A stretch of DNA of 24,434 nt from JAHEJX01 sp041605955 (lineage in GTDB: Bacteria; Actinomycetota; Acidimicrobiia; Spongiisociales; UBA5794): positions 1-24,434 of the forward strand of contig JBFIXI010000065.1 of the NCBI GenBank assembly GCA_041605955.1, written 5' to 3'. The translations under genes were made by a program, and so were the position numbers. Below are positions 15,362-23,371 of the stretch, in pieces. Position 1 is the stretch's first letter. Each line of letters opens with the position of its first letter. Under the pieces are notes generated by a model. It had not been told where the DNA came from. It saw nothing but the letters and a program-made list of their open reading frames with translations, and searched no databases.

Positions 15362-17139
15362 CCTTCGCTCTCCTCTTTCCGTAGCTGGCGGCGCTGGCGC
15401 TCCAAAGCTATCAACTCGTTGAACCGCTCGGAATACTCGTGGGAAGCTGGATCCAGGGCCTCGAGCGCTCGCCTCTCTTCTTCGATTCGGCGCTCTACAG
15501 CACCCACCTTGAGCCTATTCACGACGGAATCCACAGATTCCAGCGGCGTCGGATCCATTGCGATCCGCCGCAACGAGACTGAAGCTGGACGCTCCTCCTC
15601 GCCCAGAATCGATCCCAGGTCGGGCATCTCCCCCGTCGCCAATCCGGCGACGGCAGGACCGATTATCTCATAGGCGCGGAGGTGCTCTTGCGATGTGAAC
15701 CACAGGGGGTTCACCACCACCTCTCTTGCTTGGTTGGCTAACAACAGCCGCAGTAGCTCGCGTTCCGCCTTCTCCTGACCACTGAGGCGGCGCGGTCGGA
15801 TCGGCGGCTCGTCTGGCGGAGCCTCCCAGTCGGGGGGTTCCTCCACCCGTCGGGACCGGGGCGGCGTCTTGACGGCACGTTCGACGACAGCCAGGTCGAC
15901 TCCGGTGCGCCGTGACAGCAGCACGGCGTATTCGTGGCGAACCACCGGGTCGGGGTGCTGGCGGATCAGCGGCGCCACTGCGCGGACTGCTCGCCCCCGC
16001 GCCTCGGCCTCGTGGAGATCGAACTTGGCCAGGTCGCGCTCGATGCGGAACTGGAGCAGCGGGATCGACTCGGCGACCGACTTCATCATCGCCTCGGTGT
16101 CGCCGTCGGCCACCAGATCGGCGGGGTCGCGACCCTGAGGCAGGATGGCCACCCGCAGGTCGAGGTCGCCCGGCACCGCTTTGTCGAACCCGCGCAGCGC
16201 GGCCCCGGCGCCCGCCTCATCGGCGTCGAAAGCGAGCACGACCCGCTCCGAAAACCGACGCAGCAGGTCGAGGTGCTCCTCTCCCAAGGCCGTACCGCAG
16301 GTGGCCACTGCGACCGGATGGCCGGCAAGCTGGAAAGCGATCACGTCCGTATAGCCCTCGACCACCACCGCTTCATCGCGCCGCACAATCTCGGACTTCG
16401 ACCAGTTGAGGCCGTACAGCAGCCGGGACTTGTGGTAAATCGGCGACTCGGCGGAGTTCAAGTACTTGGGACCGTCACCTTCGAGCTGGCGCGCCCCGAA
16501 CCCGACGGGATCACCACGCAGGTCGTAGATCGGGAACATCAGTCGACCACGGAAGCGGTCGATCAGGGTGCCGCGACGCCCCCGAGCTACCAGTCCGGCA
16601 GTGAGCATCGCCGCTTCGGGGATGTCGCGCTGAGCAAGGTGGCGTGCCAGCTCCTCCCACCCCGGCGGCGAGTAGCCGAGGCGAAACTGGTCGACGACTG
16701 CCGCGCCGTAACCGCGCGATCGTAGATAGGCCCGTGCCTGGGAGGCATCGTCCGCACTCTTCAACCGCTCGTTGTAGAAATCGACTGCCGCCGCCGTGGC
16801 GCCGATCAGGGCTTCGCGACGCCCGCGTCGTTTGCGGGCCCCCGGATCTTCGGTCAGGGTGACCCCAGCGCGGCGCGCCAGGAGCTCCAAGGCCCCAACG
16901 AAGTCGACGTTGTGGGTCTCCTGCACCCACTGGAATACGTCGCCGCCCTTGCCGCATCCGAAGCAGTGAAACAGCCCTCGAGCGGGGTCGATCGACAGCG
17001 ACGGGGTCTTTTCCTGGTGGAAGGGGCACACCGCCATGACGCTGCGGCCGGACTTCTTGACCTTGGTCACTTCGGCGGCCAGCTCGGCTAGGTCGGTCCG
17101 CTCCCGGACCCTGTCGATGTCCTCCCGCGCGTAAGCCAC
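15358..17139 (-). CDS. dnaG: DNA primase DnaG
   Basis: The 593-aa product makes RNA primers at the replication fork. It has a CHC2 zinc-binding domain (CPFH and CFGC, residues 38-62), a TOPRIM domain (EGYTD at 261-265 and FDADEAG further on) and a C-terminal helicase-interaction region. The GTG at 17139 is preferred to a TTG at 17163 because TACACT, a good -10, ends 6 bp before it, pointing to a leaderless mRNA starting at the GTG; the TTG start would place this -10 inside the gene. It heads a dnaG-rpoD unit and is divergent from the gene at 17190. Confidence 0.96.
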   Translation of the reverse strand: MAYAREDIDRVRERTDLAELAAEVTKVKKSGRSVMAVCPFHQEKTPSLSIDPARGLFHCFGCGKGGDVFQWVQETHNVDFVGALELLARRAGVTLTEDPGARKRRGRREALIGATAAAVDFYNERLKSADDASQARAYLRSRGYGAAVVDQFRLGYSPPGWEELARHLAQRDIPEAAMLTAGLVARGRRGTLIDRFRGRLMFPIYDLRGDPVGFGARQLEGDGPKYLNSAESPIYHKSRLLYGLNWSKSEIVRRDEAVVVEGYTDVIAFQLAGHPVAVATCGTALGEEHLDLLRRFSERVVLAFDADEAGAGAALRGFDKAVPGDLDLRVAILPQGRDPADLVADGDTEAMMKSVAESIPLLQFRIERDLAKFDLHEAEARGRAVRAVAPLIRQHPDPVVRHEYAVLLSRRTGVDLAVVERAVKTPPRSRRVEEPPDWEAPPDEPPIRPRRLSGQEKAERELLRLLLANQAREVVVNPLWFTSQEHLRAYEIIGPAVAGLATGEMPDLGSILGEEERPASVSLRRIAMDPTPLESVDSVVNRLKVGAVERRIEEERRALEALDPASHEYSERFNELIALERQRRQLRKEESEG

Positions 17140-17145
17140 GTGCCG

Positions 17146-17182
17146 AGTGTAGGCCCCCGCCAAGCCCGCCCCACCGTAGACT
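17146..17182. promoter_or_regulatory. Divergent, apparently leaderless promoters of dnaG and its neighbour
   Basis: Minus strand: TACACT (17151-17146), then 6 bp to the dnaG GTG. Plus strand: TAGACT (17177-17182), then 7 bp to the GTG at 17190. Both hexamers match TATAAT at 4 of 6, including the key A2 and T6. The start codons would sit at or next to the transcription starts. No clear -35 hexamers or ribosome binding sites are present. Confidence 0.5.
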
Positions 17183-17189
17183 CGCCGCC

Positions 17190-18422
17190 GTGGATTTCGT
17201 GATCTTCGCCTTCATCGTGGCGGTCTTCGCTGCCGTTATTGCCGCCTCGTCGAAGCGAACGCAAGCAGTCCGGCAGGCATGGGCCCGAGCGGCCGTGCAG
17301 CTTGGCCTCACTGCCGGCGGCAGCACGTTCCGGCCGATGCGGCTCGACGGGACCATCGGTGGTCTCGCGATCGCCGTCGATGTCTACACGACCGGAGGTA
17401 AACACAAGACCCGCTGGACCCGGTACCGGGCGACCTTTCCTCGTCCCGGCACCGCACTCCTGTTGAGGCGACAAACCGGGCTCAGCCGCATCACGAAGCT
17501 CTTCGGCGCTACCGACCTCGAGATTGGTGATGCTGAGTTCGATGACGCCTTCATGATCAAGGCGGAGTCCGATCAGCAAGCCGCCCAGTACCTCACGATG
17601 CAGCGCCGCAGCCTGCTGCTCCGTCTCTTTTCGATATACCGCGAAGTGAACCTGACGCCGGACTACTTCGAGATCATCACCCGCGGCTACGAGACCGATC
17701 CGGGACGGCTGATCACTACCACCCGGCGACTTGTGAGCGCGGCGCGGGTGCTGGCCGGCCTGCACGGCGAGGACGGTCGAATGGAGAAAGCCCTCCAACG
17801 CCGGGCTGCGGGCGACATGGCGGAAGCGGCCGCCGCGCTGCGGGGCGCCGCCGAGGACCTACGCCGGGGTGCCGCCACCGGAGACCTGGAGGAACCGCTG
17901 CTAGAAGCCGAGCTGCTGGCGGGCTCCGGGCAGATCGATGAAGCCCGCCCCCTGCTGGCGAGGCTCAGCGAGGAACTGCCCGCCGACGAGGAGGTTGCCG
18001 GGCTGCAGCGGGCGCTCGACCGAATGAGCCCGGAGACACCGGCTCCAGACGCCGCAGATGTCGACATGCAGGAGCTGCTCGATGACTTGTTCGTGTCGAA
18101 TCGTTTGTCTTTCGAGACCACCGAGATCTTCGACGAGCACTACGTCGGCCGGCACGTGGCTTGGAGTGGGCGGCTCAAGTCGTTGAGGGACTACAACAAC
18201 GACTTAGACTTCGGCAGAGGTCCCGCCACCAAGCTCGTCGTTGCCATCGCCCAGGTCGAGCACGATCTCTACGGCGCGGCCGAGGTCGATGCGGTCGTGT
18301 CCGTCCCCCAGGGCAGCGCGAGCCACCTCGAGCGCGGTGCCCTCGTGAGGTTCGAGGGACACCTCCTCAAGGCCGACAGCATGATGCGCAACGTCTTCGT
18401 GAGGGATGCTCGCCTCAGCTGA
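17190..18422 (+). CDS. Membrane-anchored protein with TPR-like and OB-like regions, unknown function
   Basis: The 410-aa product begins with one membrane helix (VIFAFIVAVFAAVIAAS). A cytosolic or periplasmic beta-rich part follows (~40-150, with FDDAFMIKAESDQQAAQYL, vaguely like DUF3137 proteins). Then comes an Ala/Leu-rich helical stretch with paired helices (~190-285, TPR-like: AEAAAALRGAAEDLRR, GQIDEARPLLARLSEEL). A C-terminal OB-like domain closes it (~315-410: GRHVAWSGRLKSLRDYNND, VRFEGHLLKADS, VFVRDARL). The GTG start is close to a -10 hexamer and may be leaderless. It is divergent from dnaG and convergent with glyQS. No established function; OB and TPR calls are from pattern only. Confidence 0.65.
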   Translation: MDFVIFAFIVAVFAAVIAASSKRTQAVRQAWARAAVQLGLTAGGSTFRPMRLDGTIGGLAIAVDVYTTGGKHKTRWTRYRATFPRPGTALLLRRQTGLSRITKLFGATDLEIGDAEFDDAFMIKAESDQQAAQYLTMQRRSLLLRLFSIYREVNLTPDYFEIITRGYETDPGRLITTTRRLVSAARVLAGLHGEDGRMEKALQRRAAGDMAEAAAALRGAAEDLRRGAATGDLEEPLLEAELLAGSGQIDEARPLLARLSEELPADEEVAGLQRALDRMSPETPAPDAADVDMQELLDDLFVSNRLSFETTEIFDEHYVGRHVAWSGRLKSLRDYNNDLDFGRGPATKLVVAIAQVEHDLYGAAEVDAVVSVPQGSASHLERGALVRFEGHLLKADSMMRNVFVRDARLS

Positions 18423-18427
18423 GACGG

Positions 18428-18468
18428 CGGGACTACGGTCCCGGCAGGCGGCGACAGGACGTGCCTGC
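18428..18468. terminator. Hairpins between convergent genes
   Basis: CGGGAC-TACG-GTCCCG (18428-18443) is a 6-bp stem closed by the very stable C(UACG)G tetraloop. GCAGGC (18444-18449) and GCCTGC (18463-18468) form a second stem. Both lie between the end of the membrane-anchored protein gene and the end of glyQS. No T-tract follows, so termination may need Rho. Confidence 0.45.
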
Positions 18469-18475
18469 ACCGCAA

Positions 18476-19783
18476 TTACCGGTCGAGCCGCTCCGCCAGA
18501 TAGGTCTCGAGGCCCTCGATGGGAATCCGGTCCTGGGCCATCGTGTCCCGATCCCGCACGGTGACCTGTTTGTCGTCGAGCGTGTCGAAGTCGATGGTGA
18601 CGCAATACGGGGTGCCGATCTCGTCCTGGCGGCGATAGCGTCTGCCGATCGATTGGGTGATATCGACCTCGATATCCCATCGCGCCCGCAGCGGAGCAGC
18701 CACCGCTTGGGTGGTCTCCACCAGATCAGGCTTCTTCGACAACGGCAGCACCCCTACCTTGATGGGGGACAATCGTTTGTCGAGCTTGAGCACGGTGCGC
18801 GGCTCGCCCCCAACCTCGTCCTGGCTGTAGGCGTCGAGCAGGAATGCAAATGTGGCTCTAGTGGCGCCGGCGGCCGGCTCGATCACGTGGGGATAGAACC
18901 GCTCGTTGGTCTCGGAATCGAAGTAGGTCAGATCCTTGCCGCTATGTTCGGCGTGGGCCGCCAAGTCGAAGTCGGTGCGGTTGGCGATTCCCTCCAACTC
19001 GTCCCAGCCCCACGGGAAGTCGTACTCGACGTCGTAGGTGACCGCAGAGTAATGCGACAGCTCATCGGCATCGTGGGCGCGCAACCGCAAGTTGTCGGCA
19101 CTCATGCCCAGGTCCAAGTACCACCTCTTGCGCTGCTCCACCCAGTAGTCCATCCAGTGGGCCGCCTCCTCGGGACGGCAGAAGTACTCCATCTCCATCT
19201 GCTCGAACTCCCGGGTACGGAAGACGAACTGGCCCGGCGTGATCTCGTTGCGGAACGACTTGCCGATCTGGGCAATACCGAAGGGAAGCTTGAGGCGCGC
19301 CGTGCGCCGAATGTTCTCGAAGTTGATGAATATGCCCTGGGCGGTCTCGGGCCGTAGATAAACCGTGTTGTCGGCCGATGCGACCGGACCCATGTGGGTC
19401 TGGAACATCAGGTTGAAGTCCTTCGACTCGGTGAAGGTGTCGCGCATCCCGCAGGTGGGGCACTGATTCGTGTCGGCGAGCTTGTCGAGACGAAAGCGCG
19501 AGTTGCAGTTGGTGCACTCCACGAGTGGGTCGCTGAACGAGCTCAGGTGCCCCGACGCTTCCCACACCTTGGGCGACTGGATGATGGCAGTGTCGATTCC
19601 GACGACGTCGTCGCGCATGCGCACCATCGAGCGCCACCATTCGCCTTTGACGTTGCGCAAAAGTGCAGTGCCCAACGGCCCGTAGTCGTAGGCGGATCGC
19701 AACCCGCCGTAGATCTCAGACGACTGGAAAACGAAGCCGCGGTTCTTGGCAAGATTGACGATCGTGTCGAAGTCGACGGGCAC
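18476..19783 (-). CDS. glyQS: Glycyl-tRNA synthetase, single-chain dimeric type
   Basis: The 435-aa product charges tRNA-Gly with glycine. It is the class II homodimeric type, not the alpha2beta2 type. Visible marks are YDYGPLGTALLRNVKGEWW near the N-terminus, a zinc-ribbon-like CTNC / CPTC set (Cys90, 93, 108, 111), class II motif 2 (FRNEITPGQFVFRTREFEQ), motif 3 (VIEPAAGATRATFAF) and a C-terminal anticodon-binding domain (KVGVLPLSKKPDL to DTMAQDRIPIEGLETYL). GTG start with AAGGA 7 bp upstream. A separate promoter lies in the gap after the ABC operon. Proximity to dnaG is a known actinobacterial arrangement. Confidence 0.96.
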   Translation of the reverse strand: MPVDFDTIVNLAKNRGFVFQSSEIYGGLRSAYDYGPLGTALLRNVKGEWWRSMVRMRDDVVGIDTAIIQSPKVWEASGHLSSFSDPLVECTNCNSRFRLDKLADTNQCPTCGMRDTFTESKDFNLMFQTHMGPVASADNTVYLRPETAQGIFINFENIRRTARLKLPFGIAQIGKSFRNEITPGQFVFRTREFEQMEMEYFCRPEEAAHWMDYWVEQRKRWYLDLGMSADNLRLRAHDADELSHYSAVTYDVEYDFPWGWDELEGIANRTDFDLAAHAEHSGKDLTYFDSETNERFYPHVIEPAAGATRATFAFLLDAYSQDEVGGEPRTVLKLDKRLSPIKVGVLPLSKKPDLVETTQAVAAPLRARWDIEVDITQSIGRRYRRQDEIGTPYCVTIDFDTLDDKQVTVRDRDTMAQDRIPIEGLETYLAERLDR

Positions 19784-19809
19784 AGGCTGTCCTTACGAGT
19801 GAGGCGAGG

Positions 19810-19815
19810 ATTGTA
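19810..19815 (-). promoter_or_regulatory. Candidate -10 of glyQS
   Basis: TACAAT on the minus strand (19815-19810) matches TATAAT at 5 of 6 and lies 27 bp before the glyQS start, leaving a ~20-nt leader with AAGGA. No convincing -35 is seen. Confidence 0.5.
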
Positions 19816-19860
19816 GAGGGCGTGTCACCGGTACCAGGTGTCGCGGGATGCCATAGCTGC

Positions 19861-21195
19861 TCACTCCAGTACACACGCGGCGACGTGGTTCGTTCCTCGC
19901 ACGGTAAGAGGCACCTCATCGACTTCGGCAAAGCGGACCCGGACACGCGAATCGTCAACGACCATCTCTTCGAGCGCAGCTCGCATCGATGCCGGTATCG
20001 ATTCGCCGCGTAAGGCCGTCGCCAGGCTTTGGGCCGAGGACTCGTCGGCAAATTCGAGCCAGGCGTCGAATGGGTTAGCGCGGGTGACGCCGCGCAAGTC
20101 GTCGAACACCCCCGCCTCGTCCTCGAGCCACAAGACGACATCGTCTACCTCCCAGCCGCAGGCCGGCGTGGCGACGGGGCACCGAGTATGGAATCGGCAT
20201 CCCTGCGGGGGCCGGGCCGGGTCCGGAATAGCCCCTTCCAGCGGCTGGAGATCCACTTTGTCCCGCTCGACATCTGGGCTGGAGGCCAGTAGCGCCCGGG
20301 TATAGGGGTGCTCGGGTCGCTCGAATATGGCGCCGGTCGGCCCCGCCTCGGCGACCTTGCCCACGTACATCACGACGATGCGATCCGCCATGTGCCGCAC
20401 CACCGAGAGGTCATGAGTGATGAACAAATACGCGAGATTGCGTTCTTCCTGGAGCTCGTGGAGCAGGTTCAAGATCTGCGCCTGGACCGAGACGTCGAGA
20501 GCGCTGGTGGGCTCGTCGAGGACGACCAGCTCAGGGTCGAGCGCCAGGGCGCGGGCGACGGCGATTCGCTGTCTCTGGCCGCCGGAGAACTGGTGCGGAT
20601 AGCGATACAGGTGTTGGCGTCCCATTCCGACCTGCTCGAGCAATTCCACGACACGCTCGGTGAGCTCTGCTCCCGAGGCCTCGCCGTGGACCCGTAGCGG
20701 CCTGCCCACGATGTCCTTTACCAGGTGCCGGGGATTCAACGAAGCGAAGGAGCTCTGGAAAACCACCTGGCAGTTGCGCCTGAACCGCTTCCACGGATCG
20801 CCGTCGATGAGATCGATCCGATGCGCCTCGTTGATGGCATCGAGCCGGGTTCGCTGCGCCTCGGTGCGGTCTGGTTCGGGCATGGCCAGCAGCTCGTCCA
20901 GCTCGCCGAGGGATGCCGTGTCGAGGCCGAAGTAGATACCGCCGTCCGTGGGGTCGGTGAGGCCGCTCACGCATCGGCCCAGAGTGGTCTTGCCACAACC
21001 GCTTTCGCCGACCAGGCCTAGTGTCTCTCCTCGATTGAGGTCGAAGCTCACACCATCGACTGCTTTGACTTGGCCAACAACTCGCTGCAAAGCCCCTTCT
21101 TTGATTGGGAAGTGCTTCTTCAGCCCCCGCACGGCAAGCAGGGGGCCGTCTTCAGAGAGGCCGGGGCCGGTGGGGGCTGGTGCGGTCGCCGTCAT
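19861..21195 (-). CDS. Peptide-type ABC importer ATPase (OppF/DppF family) with insertions
   Basis: The 444-aa product powers peptide import from the cytosolic side. Walker A GESGCGKT (63-70), Q-loop Gln147, signature FSGGQ (203-207), Walker B VVLDEP (224-229) and H-loop ITHDLS are intact. It is ~110 residues longer than typical OppF. About 40 extra residues (~92-134, acidic, charged) lie between Walker A and the Q-loop. About 85 more (347-434) split the C-terminal oligo_HPY domain between GCRFHTRCP...AC and the closing HVAAC. ATG at 21195 overlaps the upstream ATPase stop (ATGA), so longer ORF extension upstream is not used. It is the last gene of the permease-permease-ATPase-ATPase operon. 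Confidence 0.92.
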   Translation of the reverse strand: MTATAPAPTGPGLSEDGPLLAVRGLKKHFPIKEGALQRVVGQVKAVDGVSFDLNRGETLGLVGESGCGKTTLGRCVSGLTDPTDGGIYFGLDTASLGELDELLAMPEPDRTEAQRTRLDAINEAHRIDLIDGDPWKRFRRNCQVVFQSSFASLNPRHLVKDIVGRPLRVHGEASGAELTERVVELLEQVGMGRQHLYRYPHQFSGGQRQRIAVARALALDPELVVLDEPTSALDVSVQAQILNLLHELQEERNLAYLFITHDLSVVRHMADRIVVMYVGKVAEAGPTGAIFERPEHPYTRALLASSPDVERDKVDLQPLEGAIPDPARPPQGCRFHTRCPVATPACGWEVDDVVLWLEDEAGVFDDLRGVTRANPFDAWLEFADESSAQSLATALRGESIPASMRAALEEMVVDDSRVRVRFAEVDEVPLTVRGTNHVAACVLE

Positions 21196-22445
21196 TCGCC
21201 GCTCCGAGCGAAGCTGGGAAGCTCGGTGGTGCCTGTCGGCCAGTGATGGATCAGGCACGCCACCTCGCGGCCGTCGGCCAGCGACGCCGGCTGGGGATCG
21301 ATTCGATGGCAGGCCGGGGCTGCGTACGGGCAACGCTTGGCGAAGCGGCAGGCCTCTGGCGGATCGATGAGCTCGGGAACGTTGCCGGGAATGGCTACCA
21401 GCCGGCCTCGCTCGTGGTCGGCGCTGGGAATAGCCGCGAGCAAGCCCCGCGTGTAAGGATGGCTGGGATCCTCGAAGATCGTATCGGTAGGAGCGTTCTC
21501 GACGATGCGGCCGGCATACATGACGGCGACCCGGTCGCACACCTTGCGCACCAGGGCCAGATCGTGGCTGATGTAGAGCACGGAGGCGTGGTGGCGCTGC
21601 TGCAACTCTCGGATGAGCTCCAGGATGCGGGCTTGGACCGTCACATCGAGGGCCGTCGTGGGCTCGTCAGCGATCAGCAGGTCGGGATCGCAGGCGAGCG
21701 CTTGGGCGATCATCACCCGCTGCTGCATGCCACCGGAGAGCTCGTGCGGGTAGCGCTCCATGATCTTGTGCGGGTTGGGGATCTGCGTCTCGGCGAGCGC
21801 TTCCGCTACCCGGTCGGACGTGGCACGCAGCAGGCGGTCGCGGCGCGCCCGCAACGGCGGCATCGACAGCAGAAGGTCTTCGAGACGGCGGGTGCGCATC
21901 CCGGCGCGGCGCTTGATGAGGGCGCCGCCATCTTCATCGAGTCCGGCGTCGGCGAGCAGCTCCGCGGTGCGGTGCTGGAAGAACACCTCGGCGACCTGAT
22001 CGCCCACTGGAAGCGCCGGGTTGAGCGCTTTCGCAGGGTCCTGGAAGATCATCGCGATCCGGTCGCCCCTGATATCGCGCATCTCGCGTTCAGAGATCTG
22101 GAGCAGATCCATGGTCTTCCGTCCGGAGTGGTCGCAAGTCAAACAGCCCGCACCGGCGCATTCTGGGCAGGCCTCCCGAGGACGAAACTCGATTGAACCG
22201 CCGGCGGCGATGCCGGGCGGCATGGGAACCAGACCGAGGAAAGACCGCGCCGTCACGCTCTTCCCGCATCCAGTCTCTCCGACCAGGCCAACCGTTTCCC
22301 GGTCGCCGATATCGAAGCTGACACCGTCGACGGCGTGGACCACGCCGGCCTTGCTGCGGAAGTGGACCCGCAAGTCGCGAACGGAGGCCACCGTCACCGC
22401 CGGGCCGGCCCTGGCCGGTGCGTCCTCCGCGCCGACGAGGCTCAT
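21192..22445 (-). CDS. Peptide-type ABC importer ATPase (OppD/DppD family) with cysteine-rich insert
   Basis: The 417-aa product has Walker A GETGCGKS (56-63), Q-loop Gln135, signature LSGGM (236-240), Walker B LLIADE (256-261), and a C-terminal oligo_HPY domain with CRFAKRCPYA and EVACLIHHW. It is ~80 residues longer than usual. Between Walker A and the Q-loop is CPECAGAGCLTC (93-104), two CxxC pairs that could hold zinc. Between Q-loop and signature lies a charged helical insert (~165-215). ATG at 22445 overlaps the upstream permease stop by ATGA; a very long in-frame ORF running further upstream is out of register with the permease and is a shadow. Confidence 0.93.
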   Translation of the reverse strand: MSLVGAEDAPARAGPAVTVASVRDLRVHFRSKAGVVHAVDGVSFDIGDRETVGLVGETGCGKSVTARSFLGLVPMPPGIAAGGSIEFRPREACPECAGAGCLTCDHSGRKTMDLLQISEREMRDIRGDRIAMIFQDPAKALNPALPVGDQVAEVFFQHRTAELLADAGLDEDGGALIKRRAGMRTRRLEDLLLSMPPLRARRDRLLRATSDRVAEALAETQIPNPHKIMERYPHELSGGMQQRVMIAQALACDPDLLIADEPTTALDVTVQARILELIRELQQRHHASVLYISHDLALVRKVCDRVAVMYAGRIVENAPTDTIFEDPSHPYTRGLLAAIPSADHERGRLVAIPGNVPELIDPPEACRFAKRCPYAAPACHRIDPQPASLADGREVACLIHHWPTGTTELPSFARSGE

Positions 22446-23368
22446 CGGCCGGATTCCGTACGCGGGTCGAACACGTCCCGCAGACCATCTCCGAAGAGAT
22501 TGAAAGCCAGCGCCCACAGGAAGACCATCATGCCGGGGAACGTCGACGCCCACCAACGGCCGGCCGAGATCCCCGCCTGTCCCTCGGAGACGAGTACTCC
22601 CCACTCGGCAATTCCGGCTTCGGAGAGTCCGATGAAGCTGAGGGTGGCACCGACGAGGACGATGTTGCCCATGTCGAGTGTGGCCTGGACCACGACCGGC
22701 GTGATCGAGTTGGGCAAAATGTCGCGCCGATAGATGCGCCACGGCGAGTCGCCGATGACCCGAGCCGCGTCCACGTATTCGTTCTCCTTGATGTGAATGA
22801 TCTGCGCTCGCATGATGCGGGCGTACTTCACCCAGAAGACGACGGCCAACGCCAAGATGATGTTGCGGAAGGATGGCCCGAGCACCGCGGCGATTGCGAG
22901 GGCGAAGATGAGCTCCGGGATCGACAGGAAGATGTCGACGATCCGCATCAGGATCTCGTCGATCTTGCCGCCGCGGAACCCGGCGATGCTGCCGACTGCT
23001 ACGCCGATCACCACAGTGAGCGTGACGACGATGACGGAAAGGCGCAGCGAGGTGCGAGCGCCCCAGACCACGCCGTAGAGGACGTCGCCGCCCACGTTCG
23101 TAGTGCCGAGCAGATGACCGGGCGATCCCGGGGGCACCGCGATCGCTCCCCAGTCGCGAGGCATCTGATACGCGTCGGGTGTGTTCGGCTCGATCAGGAG
23201 CGGTGCGAACACCGCCATGCCGAGCATCAGCGTGATGAGGACCAGTCCGGCAACAGTCGTCGGGTTCTTGAGCAGCGCCAGCGTTAGCTCGCCACCTCGG
23301 CGCAGCCGCACCCGCCACGCGGATTCTGTCATGCGAGTCGGTGCTTTGCTGACAGGAACGTCGACCAT
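22442..23368 (-). CDS. Peptide-type ABC importer permease (OppC/DppC family)
   Basis: The 308-aa inner membrane permease has an N-terminal cytosolic leader, a first helix (LVLITLMLGMAVFAPLLI), an extracytoplasmic loop and five further helices. The ATPase-coupling EAA loop reads YVDAARVIGDSPWRIYRRDILPN. LLGTTNVGGDVLYGVVWGAR is the usual OppC motif. It forms the channel with the OppB-type neighbour. ATG 23368 is 3 bp after the upstream stop, with GGGGAG 6 bp before it, and its TGA overlaps the next ATG. Confidence 0.95.
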   Translation of the reverse strand: MVDVPVSKAPTRMTESAWRVRLRRGGELTLALLKNPTTVAGLVLITLMLGMAVFAPLLIEPNTPDAYQMPRDWGAIAVPPGSPGHLLGTTNVGGDVLYGVVWGARTSLRLSVIVVTLTVVIGVAVGSIAGFRGGKIDEILMRIVDIFLSIPELIFALAIAAVLGPSFRNIILALAVVFWVKYARIMRAQIIHIKENEYVDAARVIGDSPWRIYRRDILPNSITPVVVQATLDMGNIVLVGATLSFIGLSEAGIAEWGVLVSEGQAGISAGRWWASTFPGMMVFLWALAFNLFGDGLRDVFDPRTESGR

Positions 23369-23371
23369 CAG

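Noticed and set aside
21196..21540. Upstream extension of the OppF-type ORF
   Set aside because: It overlaps the OppD-type gene out of frame; ATG 21195 with ATGA overlap is clearly the start.
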